A DNA stretch of 64,000 nucleotides from Pseudoscleropodium purum (lineage: Eukaryota > Streptophyta > Bryopsida > Hypnales > Brachytheciaceae). Location of the stretch: the NCBI GenBank assembly GCA_963969395.1, contig OZ017801.1, forward strand, positions 21,209,611 through 21,273,610. Direction: 5' to 3'. The notes under the pieces were generated by a model. It saw only the letters and a list, made by a program, of their open reading frames with translations. It was not told the origin of the DNA and ran no database searches. Position numbers and translations under genes: made by a program. Of this stretch, positions 48,769 to 62,507 are shown one piece after another. Position 1 is the stretch's first letter, and each line of letters starts with the position of its first letter.

Positions 48769-50516
48769 TACAACACAAAATAGGGGACTTTTATTTTACA
48801 TTCACCCTAAGAAAATGCGTTTTTATCCTAATAGTTCTACTTTATGGAATGGGTTTAGTGTCATGTAGAGTCTTGCCTAGGTTCTAGATAACTAGTATGG
48901 TTGGAGCACCAATAGTCAATCATTTAAGGAGTGTTAGAGTAGATCATGTACAAGTATGAGGTGGTAGAAATTTTTCCCATGTAGGAAGATATGAAATATG
49001 GAAATAGAAGAATTTCCAAATTTCATTCCAAAAATTGAAATTATTGTAAATTTTGAGAGCCAAAAGTACCTTTGACTAATAGCCAATGTCTAAGGTCTTT
49101 CAATTCCGATCATTCAAGAATCACCCCACCGCTCACTACTTCATATTTTCTTACTCACTACTTTGAGACATGTGTCATAACCTTAATAGTCTGAACCTTG
49201 AAAAGGACAAACAAAACACATTCCAAGCTTCAATTCTAGCCTAAGGTTAAGTGCTCAGCGAGATTGATAACTATTGCTTCAACGTTAATTAGGCCATGAT
49301 GAATATCAATTCACTCTAATGTAAAGATGTAAAAGTAGCTCCAACCCAATTGAAAACTACTATGCTTACAACATAATGATAGGAGACTAAAAAACACCCT
49401 TTATTCTCTTTATTCTCAACTCCGCCATTTTCCTTCTCATACCACACAAATAAGCAAAATATAGAGAGCTTGCAATTTGGTTCACCATAGGAAAAGTTAT
49501 AATTGTCATACCTTTTCAAACTTTGTTATGTGTGCCAATAAATTGGAACTTTGTTTTTTGCATGAAAGGTCTTTTTTAATGTAGAATCTTTTTCTCTCTC
49601 TTTTATAATGCAAAAAATTCATTTGAGGTTGGATTGTCGGCTTTGCATTGGATTAGTTTGAAAATTTTGCATTAGAAATTGAAAACATGAAAGTGGAAGA
49701 AGTGGACTTCATTCCATTATGATGACTTTCAAAATTAATTGATCCAATGCAATGCTCTCAATCTAGACTTGAATTAAACTTTATGCATTATAAGAAAAAA
49801 GAAAAGGTTCTACATTAAGAAAAAGACCTTGTAGCAAAAAAAAAGAGTTCCAATTTATTGGCACATATAACAAAGCTTGAAAAGGTATGACAACTATGAC
49901 TTTTCCTATGGTAAGCCAACTTGCAAGCTCTCTATATTTTGCCTTGGCCTAAGAAGGATAAGAGTAGAATAGGAATAAAGAGAGATCAATGTCAATTACA
50001 TTGAAACATGTTTTTTTTAGTTTTTTTAGTTGGTATTATGTTGTTAGTGTGGTCGTTTGCAGTTGAATTGGAGTTGCTCTTAGTACTTGCTACATTAACA
50101 AAAGCAAGGTACAAGAGAGGTGTTTTTCTTCTTCTAGGACAATTTTTTTGAGATACCCTATTCAAGTTGTATGACTTGCACATATATTCACAACACATAT
50201 AAAGTAAATACATCCAAAACCATCCTTGTATCCATTCATGCATAGTAAAATTTTTGTGAAGTATCGTTAGACTTCGATGAAATTGTCATTAAATTATCCC
50301 TTTATTTAATTGCAATTAGTTGACAACTGATTTTGTCAAATTTTGGTTTTAAATTCACCTATATGATAGTTTTAGTGAACTAGGGAGCTACCACTTGAAA
50401 ATTTATATAAATTACTTGTCATATCCAAAAATTCTAATTTATTTTTGTAAATTCATGATTTTCAATTGCTAATACTACAAAAATAATTTCTTAAGAAAAA
50501 AGTGCTTTCATCTACA
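48769..50516. other. AT-rich intergenic DNA
   Basis: No supported gene. 49430-49550 and 49800-49935 contain partly inverse matching words (for example CATAGGAAAAGTTATAATTGTCATACC against GGTATGACAACTATGACTTTTCC), so a decayed inverted repeat of about 450 bp may lie here. Confidence 0.4.
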
Positions 50517-51449
50517 TTAACTTCTAAAGTTCCTTGACTATGTTTTTGCTAAAAACACTCCAAAACTGCCATTTCTTATACAAGTTTCAAAATTTAGAAA
50601 AAAGACATTTTTGAACACATGTAACCATAGGATCTTGTATTAAACTAATTTGAAAATATGTGGTAAAAATTTCAGAACTTTCTACCATGTAGATTGCAAG
50701 ATATTAGCATTTGAAGTGACAAAAATCATTTTTTTGTTAGGGCAAAAAACCGGAAAGTTGAACTTCACAAGGTCACATGTGTATGAAAAAATGTTCAAAA
50801 TGATTGTAACTCTTTGGACTCATTCTTCAAGGCATGTTGTCTACAAGCTTGAAAATTTCTAGATCATTTGAAATTGTACAACATATAGGAAAAAAATAGT
50901 AAGTAGAAAGATGCAGAGAATGGTTAAAAATACTAAATTATTAACAATTTATTTACGGAATTGAAAAATGCCAACCACAATGGTTGTAATGTTGTAATAA
51001 ATAATCTTCACCTAATTTTTTAATTTTTTTCCCAAAATATTTAAAATTGAGTTCAATAAAGGACTTCAAAGTTTATTTTGGGGTAGAGAATCCATAATTG
51101 CCCGCAAACTAAAACACCTCATAACTTTTGTCTCATTGATGAAAATGGAATGATTCAAAGCTTTTAATGTACATATAAATCTAGAAAACCAATTTCAAAT
51201 TTGTATTTTTGATAAAAAATGATATTTTTAGATCTACCTAGATTGCCCAAGTTGAGAAACAAACTATATATTAGGCTATAACTTCTAACTCATATTTTCA
51301 ATGTCCTAAAATTTAATGCACATGAAAGATATTCCTCATCCACACCTTCTATTAAAATTTGGGCCAAAAACATAGAAATCTCTAGTCACATGCACCTACC
51401 CAAATTTTCTATGTTGCTAAAATATGTAGTTTGGTCCTTTAGAGGATAA
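50517..51449 (+). mobile_element. TTAA-bounded MITE, family A, copy 4
   Basis: Starts TTAACTTCTAAAGTTCC and ends GGTCCTTTAGAGGATAA. Colinear with 47852-48768 and with the inverse of 15932-16865. 933 bp. The best-preserved copy together with copy 1. Confidence 0.78.
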
Positions 51450-54400
51450 AATGTTTATTTTAACAATTTTAGGTGTTTCTACTATGTTTCTACCATACTA
51501 TAAGCTTAATTACAATGTATGTTCACACATTACAATATATGTACCTTGTCCTAGAATTCTACAATCCTATTTTTGAAGAATTTTTCAAGGAAGGACAACT
51601 TTCAATGCTTTTGTACTTAAAAACAATGTACAAGTAATTGTCTTTGTAATGAATTGTTTTGTGAAGAATTATGAAAGACTTTGAAATGAATTAATTTCTT
51701 GAGTTATCTAGGGTTTTAGAAAATCTCCACTCAATTTTGGTTTAGAATTGTGCACAATATTTATGATATTTTCTTTACTCCTCAAAACAAGTGGGATAGG
51801 ACCTTAAATTTCTATGTATGAAAATGTGCCAAAAGTGCATTATGTAGGAGGCGCTTTTGGACTCGAGCTATGCAGCTCAACTTAAAGCCCAAATTCTAGC
51901 TAGAAATCATCCACATAATGCATCTTCTATTTGGGCCAAATTTGATAACATTTGGCTTAAATCCCCAATGCTCACTAATAGGGGCGACAATTGCATGGTA
52001 TAGAACAAAAAGGGTCCCCCTTCTTGTTGCTTCCTTTAAGTTAGTTCTTTCCATGCATTTGATTCTTTTTGTTGCTCTTATCTCTTCATTGTCCAACCTT
52101 CGTGGCTTAACCATTTTATACTTGGTCCTTTTCTTAATGCAATGGTTTTTTCCATTTGTTAAAAAGTTAATTAATTAATTTAAAAAAATGTATTCTGTAT
52201 ACTTTGATGCATTCATATCAATTTAAAATAATTGTACAATCTAGAATAACATAGATTTTCCTAAGAGAAGAAATGTCAGATTTAAGAACTTCTATAAAAA
52301 GTCTCGAGTCAAAAAAAAATTGTGAATACATTTAAATATAAACATGGTCCTTCTTGCATTTTGGTAAAATGTAAGGTAATTTGGGAAAAAATATTGTGAA
52401 GAAATAGAATGGTGGTCCAACTTTTCATAAATGATTAATGTGAAGACTCAAAGCATCAAGTGAATGGAATATTGAGAGCATTTTTAAATATCTATTATTG
52501 ATTTAAATGCATTGATTCATAAGAACAGTCCTGAACCAACTATAGTTTCTGCATTTCAAGTTAGAATTATAAATATATGATTGCTACACCTAAACTAACA
52601 TTAATTACATTTAGAATATACTCATGTATTCACAAGTATTAAATAATGCATAGTAGATGTTAAGTAAATTAATTAAATAATTGAAATATTGAAGAATCCA
52701 AAAAAAAAAAGAGTCTCATGGGTTTGAAAGTGTTATTATTTTAACTTTAAACATACTCTAAATTATGATATTACTATAAATTTAAGTAAGAGTTTGTATA
52801 GCAATTATTTCATCAAAAACATTAAAAAAACACTTAAAATTGCCATTTTGAATGCAATAAAAAAAAACTTACACATTTTTTGTTTTGTATATCCAATCAT
52901 TGGATCTTGCATTAAACTAACATACAAATGTTTGGAAGAAATTTCAAAAACTTTTACCATTATTGAACACAAGATATAAGTATGCCACATTTAACTACTT
53001 TAGGACTTTTGAAAGTCTAGAATTAATAATAGTGACCACGAGGAAAAAAAATGTTCATCAAGAGATAATCTAAAACATCGGGAGATCAATACAAAACATT
53101 CAAAGATCTATACAAACATTAGGAGATCTATACAATCATTGAGAGATCTCCTAATGTTTTTTTCAGGAGATTTGTTGATATATAGTCCATAATTCATTGA
53201 ATAGTCCATAAGTAGTTAAATGTGGCATAAGTGCGTAGAGTGAAGAAAATGAATTTTTTTGCTAGTAGTTTGGCTTTGAATCCTCTTTACTTAAAACTCT
53301 TGTACTACAAATTGTAGATTAAGTTTTTCCATATGTTGAAGAATTGAGTTGAGAGTTTGGGGGAAGAAAAACATAATTTTCATTCTTTAAAAAATTGTTA
53401 AATTGAAGTGGATACAAGGTAAAAGGAAATATTAAATTATTAATAAGTTCTAAGATAGAATTGAAACACACAAACCTCAATGGTAGAAATCAAACTAAAC
53501 CATTTACAACTTTTTTTTGAATTTTTAAAAAAAATTGGGTTCAAAAACAAATTTAATATATCATCTTCAATTTTCAAGAATTTATTAAGATTGCCCACAA
53601 AACAAGAAACTTTGATCATAACTTTCACATTACTTATCTAAATGTAATGAACCAATCCTTCTACATAGACAAAAAAATATGATCTATGAAATTTTTTACA
53701 AACTAAAGTATTTCAAGTTTTTTTGTTTTTTTTGTGTTGTACACCCTTGCCTATTTTGGGCTTATCATGGCATAAATTTTGCTTTTGGATGCCAATTGAG
53801 ATAAAAATGATATTCTCCCCACAACTAATCAATTTCCTTATCTTGTAAAAAAGATTAAAAAAATTCTTGCCACAAATTAAAATCGAGGGTACCTACCAAA
53901 ACCTTCAAAGTCCATTGAGGAGACTCTTGAGACTTCAAGGTTAACAATCAATTATATTGTATAGGTCTTTCTCTAGAATGCCTACCAAATTTTGTAGCAT
54001 GAATAAATGACCTCTAATCTTGAAGTCAAGTATAAATAATAGTATTTGAAGATAGTATAAAATTAGTTGTATGTAGCAATTGTATAAATTGATAATATAA
54101 AAATTAAAGAAATGTTCTAAGAAAAAGCATAAGTAAATTAAATTATAAATTATACAAAAAAATTTATTAAATATTTGAAGAGATTGAAATATAAGAACAT
54201 CAATTATAAAAATTTATATTAATAATTTTATATGAAGGATTATACATAAATCAACACTAACCACAATGGCAACAGTGCTAGATTGTAAGCTTGCAATGTG
54301 AGCCTATGAGCAATAAGCAAGGATTATGTGAGCCTAAAGACTAGAAATTTAAACATGATGTAATTTCTAAATTCTTTTGGTTAAAAATTAAAAAGACTAA

Positions 54401-55225
54401 TGTTTTTCCAACAAAATTGATCATATTTAGAAAAATATGATCTATTACCATGGGACCCATGATTGTGTATTTTAGATTTAAAAGCCTAGTAAATTGATGC
54501 TATTACATGTTTTGAAATGTATATCTCGTTTTAAGAAGCTATCCTAAAGTAGGCTCATCTATTGAGAGTACAAATAATTTATTATTTTATTATGTTTAGT
54601 GCAATTTAACTTTCTATTATTATAAACCTATTACAGTGGACATATCAACAAGGTTATGTAGAATTTTGATGAAAATTCTAATTTTTAATATTGTCAAGAA
54701 TATTAGAAGTATACATTATGAAGATGAAGAAGTCAATTGATGTGAAAAATGAATGGAGATGGAAATAAGTTTGTATAGAATATCGGTTGATCATAATCCT
54801 ATAGCAACATAGGTCTTCTCAAGGCTAATGGAAGGTTACCAATAAAAAAATTTTGACATATTGTTGTTAAACTTGTTTAGATATTTTTTTAAATTTTGTT
54901 AATAAATATTTTTTTATTATTAATGATCTTTGTCAAACTAAATTTTTTTTGGTTGATCATTGTCTTTAAGCATCATGGAGCCTTTTGAGGTTGATAGGCT
55001 TCCTACACCTATTGTCTTGATGTGCTTGTAATTGGACTTATTAAGATTTTGGAAGGAAATATTTGGTTGATAGGGATTATTTTTCTGAGGAATGAGTTTA
55101 GTTAGACCAAAATGTTGATCAGTTGATCATTATCCTCTTGTGGAACTACTCAAGGATCCAATACTTGTCTTAATCTCTAGGTCCTTTAATTAATCACTTC
55201 CCTCTCGTTTTTTTGTAATTATCTC
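51450..55225. other. AT-rich intergenic DNA with repeat fragments
   Basis: No supported gene. 52790-52990 is a degenerate fragment of family A (AAATTGCCATTT, then CATTGGATCTTGCATTAAACTAA). A 20-bp tandem repeat lies at 53061-53140. Confidence 0.45.
53061..53140 (+). repeat. Tandem repeat, four 20-bp units
   Basis: Four consecutive 20-bp units of the form (A/G)GAGATCTATACAAACATT, diverging toward the left. The last unit is followed by GAGAGATCTCCTAATG, which can pair with the third unit (AGGAGATCT). Confidence 0.75.
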
Positions 55226-55620
55226 TTGGCGCCAAGAGAAAGATCAAGGACTTGCTATATAATTCTTCCTCTAAGTGTTGAGAAAAAGATCAAAGACTTG
55301 CAATACAATTTTTCATCTAGGTGCCGAGAGAAAGATCAAGCACTTATCATTTGATCACTCCCCTTGACGCCAAAAGGAGCCCCCTAGTTGTAACCAAAAA
55401 AAGAAAAAAAATATATTTATTTTGGTTGTGACTAGGGGACTCCCCTCGGTGCTGAGGGGTACTAAGCAACAAGAAGGGAGTGATCATAAAAATATCAATC
55501 ACCAACATTTGTTCTTCTTAAATCTAGTGAAGTTCAATAAGTAACACATTAACATGACAAGTGCTTGATCCTCATCTAAACACCAAGAAGTACCAAACAA
55601 CAAGAGGAGAGTTTTTCTTA
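55226..55620. repeat. Long hairpin with tandem ~47-bp units in its arms
   Basis: The left side has three tandem units containing AGAAAGATCAAG(G/C)ACTTG, the last leading into TGATCACTCCCC and CCCCCTAGTTGTAACC (55352-55399). The right side from 55419 is the inverse (GGTTGTGACTAGGGG, GGGAGTGATCA), and by 55560 an inverse of the tandem unit (CAAGTGCTTGATCCTCATCT) appears. The loop is an A/T-rich stretch of about 25 bp. No coding capacity. Confidence 0.65.
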
Positions 55621-58600
55621 TCACATGTTAGGTTGTTAAAGAGACCATGGTAATAGGTCCATAGTAATGGGTCCAAAACTTTATTGAAAATAATTATTTT
55701 GACTAAAAATTTTAGATGGAATCTCTTAGAAATTGTATACTCATAGGCTTGCAAGCTCACAAAATAGCAACCTTGGCACTAGCCATATGATTTTATAGGC
55801 ATACATGTCTATATCTTTGAACTTGTGAGACAATATACAATAGTGTTGATTGCTAGCAATATTAAAGGCATATGCATACTCAATATTCTTAAAGGTATAT
55901 GTAACAATATAATTGTTTTACAGTGAATCATATGGTGATATGACATGTTGAATACATATAAAGAGTATGAGTACATTCAATACCTCTATTTGTACAATGT
56001 TAAATAAACAAATGACCTTGCTTTCAAAAGAACTTTTATAGTGAAGAGTTTTGTTTTTTCTCTAAGAAATACAACTTTGTATTAAGGAAAATTAAGTATA
56101 AAGTATAGTTATTGAAGAAATTTAAATTACCAAAAAAAATGAATGGTATTATACTTTGAAGTTGTAGGTTTTGATTAGAATAGAATTGGTAATAGTAAAG
56201 AGGTATCAAAAAGCATTCCAAAAGATGGAAGAAAGAGTTTTTTCAACTCTTATACTCTAATTTTATATTTATTTTTTAATACAAGGGTATTAGCAAGCTT
56301 GGGGTACTCCATTTACGAACCAAAGAATTGGAAATGAAATATTTTTCAATTAGCCTAATTTACAAATTAAAATGAAAGTAATTTTTTAAACACTGGTTAT
56401 TATTAGAATACATATAGTCAAATCATTTCATTAATCAAAACCTATTAAATCTTTAATTTTTAATTTTTAGATTTATTTGGATTTAATAGTTGATATCATG
56501 TCAATAAAATATATACATGTATATACAAGAATTTTACCACGATTTTTTTATCCATTCACTAATTTAGAATTCACTTATCATGTTTTATCTATGAAATTTA
56601 AGAGAATCTTCAATTTTAAATTTTTTTCAAATATAGCCCTAATTGTGATATTTAAGATGATTTGAAAAATTTTAAAATAGTTAAATATCCCATATCAAGT
56701 TATAAATTACTACAATTGGTTATTAGAACATAATAAACCACAAAAACAATTTTAAAAACTTTTTACTAAATATAAATATTTTTATTCTTGAATGAAAAAT
56801 GAGCATTAAGATAGACACTTGAATGGAGCTACAAGAATCAAATTAATTACTTTAATCAATTAATGACATTTTTTTGGATGATTTCATATTGTATTCTACT
56901 TGAAGCAAGCAAATTTGTACTAAAACCAAGTTTATACAACAAAAATTATAATTTAGTCTATATTTAGAAAATGAATTTCACTTAATTTTCTTGTGTGATG
57001 ATGTTTATGGGTACCCCAAGCGTGCTTGTATCTACAAATAAAGCCTTTGACTTGTCACCTAGTGGTTCTAAGAAACTAAACCAAAAGTAGATGATTTGGT
57101 TTTAGTCCATTCTTTGAAAACAAAATTGTATAGAAATAGATTTTTAAATGTCATTATTTTATAAGATAAACATTAAGATCTTAGCAATATGGGTACCGTA
57201 TATGAAGTTCTGATTTGGTACCTAAGTGCTAAATTTTTTTCCCAATCAAAGGTTTGGGTAGCCAAAATTATTGGTGTTAGGATTTTGACATTTCAGTAAC
57301 CAATTTCTTTTTGTGTTTGGCAACTTCTAAGTTTTGTTTTTTTGGAAAACCTATTGTATAAGGCTTGAGATGTGATGTAGGTTTTGAAGAAATATTCAAA
57401 ATTTAGGCAATATGGATGAAATTTTTTTGCAATGTTTTGGACATTTCACTTGTAATATTCCAAACATTCAGACTTACCAAAAAAAATACTTAATTTATGT
57501 CTAAATCTGACCTTTAAGTAGGTTAATTAGAAGTTAATGGAATTTTCACCAACTAAATAAGTTAAAAATAATGTTAGGGTTTATATTTAAATAATATAGT
57601 TAAACCAAAGATACAATATGATGAAAATTTAAATCAATTGCACTCAAAAACACACTCAATACAATAATAGAAGATATTAGTATTATTGAAATTGAAAATA
57701 ATAATAATACTCCTCAAATTTTATATTAAATAATTGAAAATCCTCTAATATATCTGTATCATTTATTTGTGCAATGCATTACTTATTCTTTTTGATGATA
57801 CATTGGATGATTTATCTTTAATCTTTTGATTGAGTATTAAATAGATGAAGATCACTTTGTATAATATTCCTTATCCTTCTAGTAGATGGTAAATACTAAA
57901 TGTTATTAATACCAATGTATTGTCATTGATGATTAGAATTATAGTAATAAATTAATAAATAAAATTAATTGATTTTCCAATTCAATGATAAATTCACTAA
58001 GAAGAGGTTTAAAATTCATATCCAGGACATGATTTTGACAAGCAAGTACCATAGCACACTTTTTTGGAATTCCCTCTAATTAATTTGGAGATTCCCTAGT
58101 TTATCTTGTTAGTTTTTGCCAATTTATGTGTTTCCTGGTATTCTAACGATATAGTGGAGGGATCTTCAAAGAATTCCAATATTAATAAAAAAAATCATGT
58201 TTTTTTTTTGCAGGAATTTTTATAAATTCTCTCCAAATCCCCCAAGTGCAATCAAAATTGCTAAATTTTACACACTTCTTACATTTCAATGTTGTTTCTA
58301 CTTAATATTTGGTAAAATTTTATAAGATGCAATTGTGCCACATTGATTGCCAAGGGTACTTGTAAGGTTGGACATAAAAGACTTGTAAGTTGTCAATCTT
58401 CAAGACAATGTGCTCTATTCACAAAAATCTTTTGAATGTGTATGTTGGAAGTGTAGGGCAAGGTCAGCATCTTTCTACAAAATAAGGTTTGGTAGATGCT
58501 AAAAATAGACTTTTTAGCCAATATTCTTTTTTCTACTATAAAAAAATTTTGTTTTTTGAAAAATAACTTCCTCTAAATTCCATCATCTATTTTAAGAATC

Positions 58601-59592
58601 ATTTTTCACCAATCCTATTCTACAACTATGGTATTTTAGAAACCTAAGAAACTTTATAATATATATAAAGTTATAAAATGTTCAATCAAATCTACATATT
58701 ACTAATATTTTGAACTCTTAAAATCTAAAAAGGGTCCAAATAAAAAAAACCGAAATGTAGAAATCAATGAGATAGAGATTCAAAATCTACAAATAGTTAG
58801 ATTTGAGACTCCAAAATCTACAAATAATATTGATTGTGCACACTAAAATCTACATTAAATTTAGATTTTAGAAGCATAAATCTACATTCTAGAATATTGA
58901 ATTTCAAAAACTGAGTTGATTTAGAGGTGGGGATATCTTCTAATAGCACTAAAAAATGCATAGATGAATTTCCTCTTAACAAAAATCCTTGTTTCACATT
59001 TCTTTGTGACAACCACATTCCTTGTGAACATCAATTTGCTACACTTCTATATTTTTTTGGAGGGGATTTCTAATACAATACCAACATGGAATTGAAAAAT
59101 TGTTCCTTGTAGAAGATAGCACAATGTTTGGAGACAACCACTGGTTAGTTCATTATTAGCTAGTGCATTTGGAAAAAAAATTGGTTGGAATGTAAAAATG
59201 AAGGATCCAAAACTAGAAGAAAAAAAATTGGTAGGACTGGCAACTGATTGGTGTGCAAAACAAAGGTAGATATGTAGTAGGGCCACTTCTATAAAATTGT
59301 CAAATTTTCATTGCTTGCCATTTTGAATCCAAGGCTAGTACATGAGTTGCTAGTTGCGGGTATGTTCATAAACAATGTGGGACATTGCTTTAGGGTTGGT
59401 TGTTGAGGGGCTTGGAGGGGGTGGGTATTGTTGTAGGAGTGGTCATCGTAATTCCCCTGTGCTCCATTGTATGTATTAGCCCAATGTAATGAAATTTGGA
59501 GTTTAGTTTTAGAACCGACATGTCTTTGAAAGAAGAAGATTGTAGCCTTTGCATAAGTTATTTGAAGGTAAAGGAAAGTGTCCAGTGAAAAT
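55621..59592. other. AT-rich intergenic DNA
   Basis: No reading frame above 80 codons and no family resemblance. I see nothing else that I can support. Confidence 0.45.
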
Positions 59593-59834
59593 CATTTGAA
59601 GAGTTTTGTGGGGTCCAGAAGCTTGTTTTAGGCTTATTCTCTTGCAGCTGTTCCCCGCAACGAGGAAAACGGCCTGCTGTTAGAATTTTTTTTTTCATTA
59701 AAAAAAAAATTTTTAATTTGTTCAATGACGTGGTAGGGTCTCGACCATGTCAGACCGTTGTGCCGAACCTGTTTCGTGTGTTCGCAAGCTGTGATAACTC
59801 GTAGGCATCCAAAGGCCCCAAAAATTTTCTAATG
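59593..59834. mobile_element. MITE family C, copy 2
   Basis: Left end CATTTGAAGAGTTTTGTGGGG, right end the inverse of CATTAGAAAATTTTTGGGGCC. The centre has a long A/T run and, in inverse orientation, the CATGGTCGAGACCC / ACGACAATG-type words of the family. Confidence 0.45.
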
Positions 59835-59898
59835 TTGATACTAGAAGAAATGAGCCAAGAGGTTTTGATAAGGGGAGGATGCAATTGGTGACCTTAAA

Positions 59899-60169
59899 CA
59901 TTAGAAGAAATTGAGGGTCTTTGGAAGACTGCGAGTTATTAAGCCTTCGGAACGTTGAAACTGTTGTGGGAATGCAAATCTAACGTAGTCAAGAGAGTGC
60001 CATGTCGTTAATATTTTTTAGACTTTTTCTTGCATTTTAGGACCAAACTCTCTTTTTTCATAATTTTTTTTTTGGTAATTGTTGGCTTGACAATAACCAA
60101 CAGTATTGGGAATAGTTTCGGGAACAAAACTAAAAACGGCCCTGTGGGGACCTCAAATTTCTTCTAATG
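59899..60169. mobile_element. MITE family C, copy 3
   Basis: Left end CATTAGAAGAAATTGAGG and right end the inverse of CATTAGAAGAAATTTGAGG, a near-perfect terminal inverted repeat, 271 bp. The centre holds CCATGTCGTTAA, a T-rich stretch and a TTGTTGGCTTGACAATAACC short hairpin. Confidence 0.6.
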
Positions 60170-60786
60170 AATACATTTGGCTCTTCCTATAAAGAGAAGG
60201 CAAATTATTGGGGTAACTATAAAAACTTTTCCAATGTTAGAACTATGTTTGTCAACACAATTTAAAATTTTTTTTTGGATATGCCGAAGATTAAAAAAAA
60301 TTTAATCCCATTTTGTCAACATTGTTCCAAAGTATAAGTTACATAAGTGCCAAAATCAATTTACAAGGATGATTGTAGAAATGAAAGTGATTTTGTGTGG
60401 TGAGAAATTGCCATCCCATGTATGTGGTTTTGGGCTATTGAACAAGTGACATATGTGATTTTTGCTCATAATAAGCCCTAAATTTAGTGAGGATTAAATA
60501 CAAATGCAGTGAATGGATTGCAACAAATTTTGATTTACAATGGAAAGTGAATTATAGCAGATAGTGACACTTCAAGCACTATCTATTGTAAATAAAGAGC
60601 ATTTGATTTATGAATTAGGAGCATTAATTGTTTTATTTTTCAAACTACTTCCCTCCTACTTGTAATATCCAAGGAACAATTGATATGCAATTGATATGGG
60701 ATATATTTCCCATATTTGAATCCATATCAATATCCATACCTTCTGGTGCACGCACACCATATTTTGTATTTGTGATTGTATTCGTA

Positions 60787-60788
<2 letters not shown>

Positions 60789-60841
<53 letters not shown>
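60789..60841. repeat. (AT)n microsatellite
   Basis: About 52 bp of perfect TA repeats, set in a region of degenerate ATTTGTATCCATA-type words (60700-60890). Confidence 0.95.
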
Positions 60842-60846
<5 letters not shown>

Positions 60847-61625
60847 ATTTTTGTGTCCATATTTGTATCCATACACTAGTTTGTATTCACATTATGTATT
60901 AAATTAGATCAATGGCGATCAAGAGGAGGAGGAAAATTTTTTAAAAGAAATTAATGGCTCAGAATTTTTGTTGAAACAAAGGGGTGTTAATCAATTCGAA
61001 AGCAAGCTCTTTGCATCTTTTCAGTAGATAGTGAATTGAATGGAAATGTATAGTGGATTATTCTTAGGCTCATTGGCTTCATTCAAAGGCATGTTTTGAT
61101 TCATCACAATAGTATCTATGAGCATTAATACGGACTTAGGAACCTTTGACATTGGAAAATCATATCTTATTCATTCCAAGTCAGAAAATTAAAATTTTCA
61201 CTACTGCATTCCTCATTTCTCTTTCTCCAACAAGGCCACAAAAATGTAAAAAATATTTGGGCCCATCCATTTCTGTACAGGGTTTTTTCTTCCCTGAGAT
61301 GCATGCATTTTGAGTATGTTATCTTAGGTTGCCTTATCTTTAAGAAGTTACCTCGTGACTCACTGCTTGAATGTCCATATGGAAGTGTCTAAAACACTTA
61401 CAATTAGAGCCTGAACCAATGCACCAATCCATGCCACACATATGAAAATTACTACATTCTTGTATACTAACAGTAAATATTTATTTAGTGTAAAATGTAG
61501 AGAAATTAATGAGGGGCAACTAATTTGACTATTCAGTGTAACTTAGGTGGTTCCAATCCCTGGCTGTGGGAAGTGGGTCAACGAGACTGTCAGTTCTCCG
61601 TGAGTGGCCTGGCCTGCAAACATAG

Positions 61626-61634
61626 ACACGTGGC
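61626..61634 (+). promoter_or_regulatory. G-box / ABRE-like motif
   Basis: ACACGTGGC is the canonical plant abscisic-acid response element with a CACGTG core. It lies about 770 bp upstream of the TATA box of the right-edge gene, in a moderately GC-rich block (61540-61730). A single motif, so function is only possible. Confidence 0.4.
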
Positions 61635-61929
61635 AGACAGGTGTTAACTGGACTTACAGGTCCGTCGTAAGTTAACTCAATTTAGGGAATAAAGTTGCAC
61701 GCCGAATGAGCAAGCGCCACGAGGTCCCAGTTTTTATGACAAACCTTACCACATAACTATCATAAACCACACCATATACTCGTATCATAAATGGGAGGAC
61801 TGGAGCAGGAGATATCTTTGGAATGCTCCAAGGAAATGTACACTACTGTACCTTATTTGTGCATTTTCTACTCTCACTGTGTCTGCAACATGCAAAGAGT
61901 GTAAATTTGAGGAGGTGGATACTTTACAA

Positions 61930-62150
61930 GAAAAAATTACATTTCAATTTCAAACAATTCATAACTAATTTCACAAAACTTTAAAAAAATATGAAACGAC
62001 ATACATTAGATGCCAATTCCATTCGTCTTTCAAATTTTTTTTTCTGAAAATTTACTTTCAAGAAGTTCAACCTCCCCAAATTAATTTCCAGCTCTTACAT
62101 GGGCGCTTCATGCCTTCATGGACCTCGTACTTACTGAGGATATTAGTACG
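61930..62150 (+). repeat. Diverged family B repeat fragment
   Basis: Aligns by eye with 19490-19670: TAACTAATTTCACAAA, ATTAGATGCCAATTCCATTCG, CCAGCTCTTACATGG and CATGGACCTCGTAC correspond to words in the same order there. The terminal TIR is mutated. Confidence 0.6.
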
Positions 62151-62390
62151 ATAAATATTCGGTATGCATTCCAAAGTTGGTGTCAGAGTAGCTCTGCTGT
62201 ACGTTACCCCTCTCGGAGTTGTGGCGCGTAGTAATTAGTAACGAGCTACAATGTCTCCGTCTACAGTTGCTTCGATACCGACGTCAACAAACCGCCTCTT
62301 CCGTTCCAAATATCAAGGTCAGAGGAAGCCGTACACAGTGCTCATCCACACGGCAGCTACTTGGCGGAGTAGTATAACTTGTGTTAAGCT

Positions 62391-62397
62391 TATATAA
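62391..62397 (+). promoter_or_regulatory. TATA box of the right-edge gene
   Basis: TATATAA within a perfect 16-bp palindrome, AAGCTTATATAAGCTT (62386-62401). Sequence downstream becomes richer in C/T and GC, as in a plant 5'UTR. Transcription would start near 62420-62430. Confidence 0.55.
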
Positions 62398-62507
62398 GCT
62401 TCTCAAGAACAAGCTTGCGGATGCTCACATTTGCGTCCACATTCACGAAACATTTTCTTAATTTCAGTGTCTGATCAATTCCACTCCGTAGGAATCTAGG
62501 CTAACTA

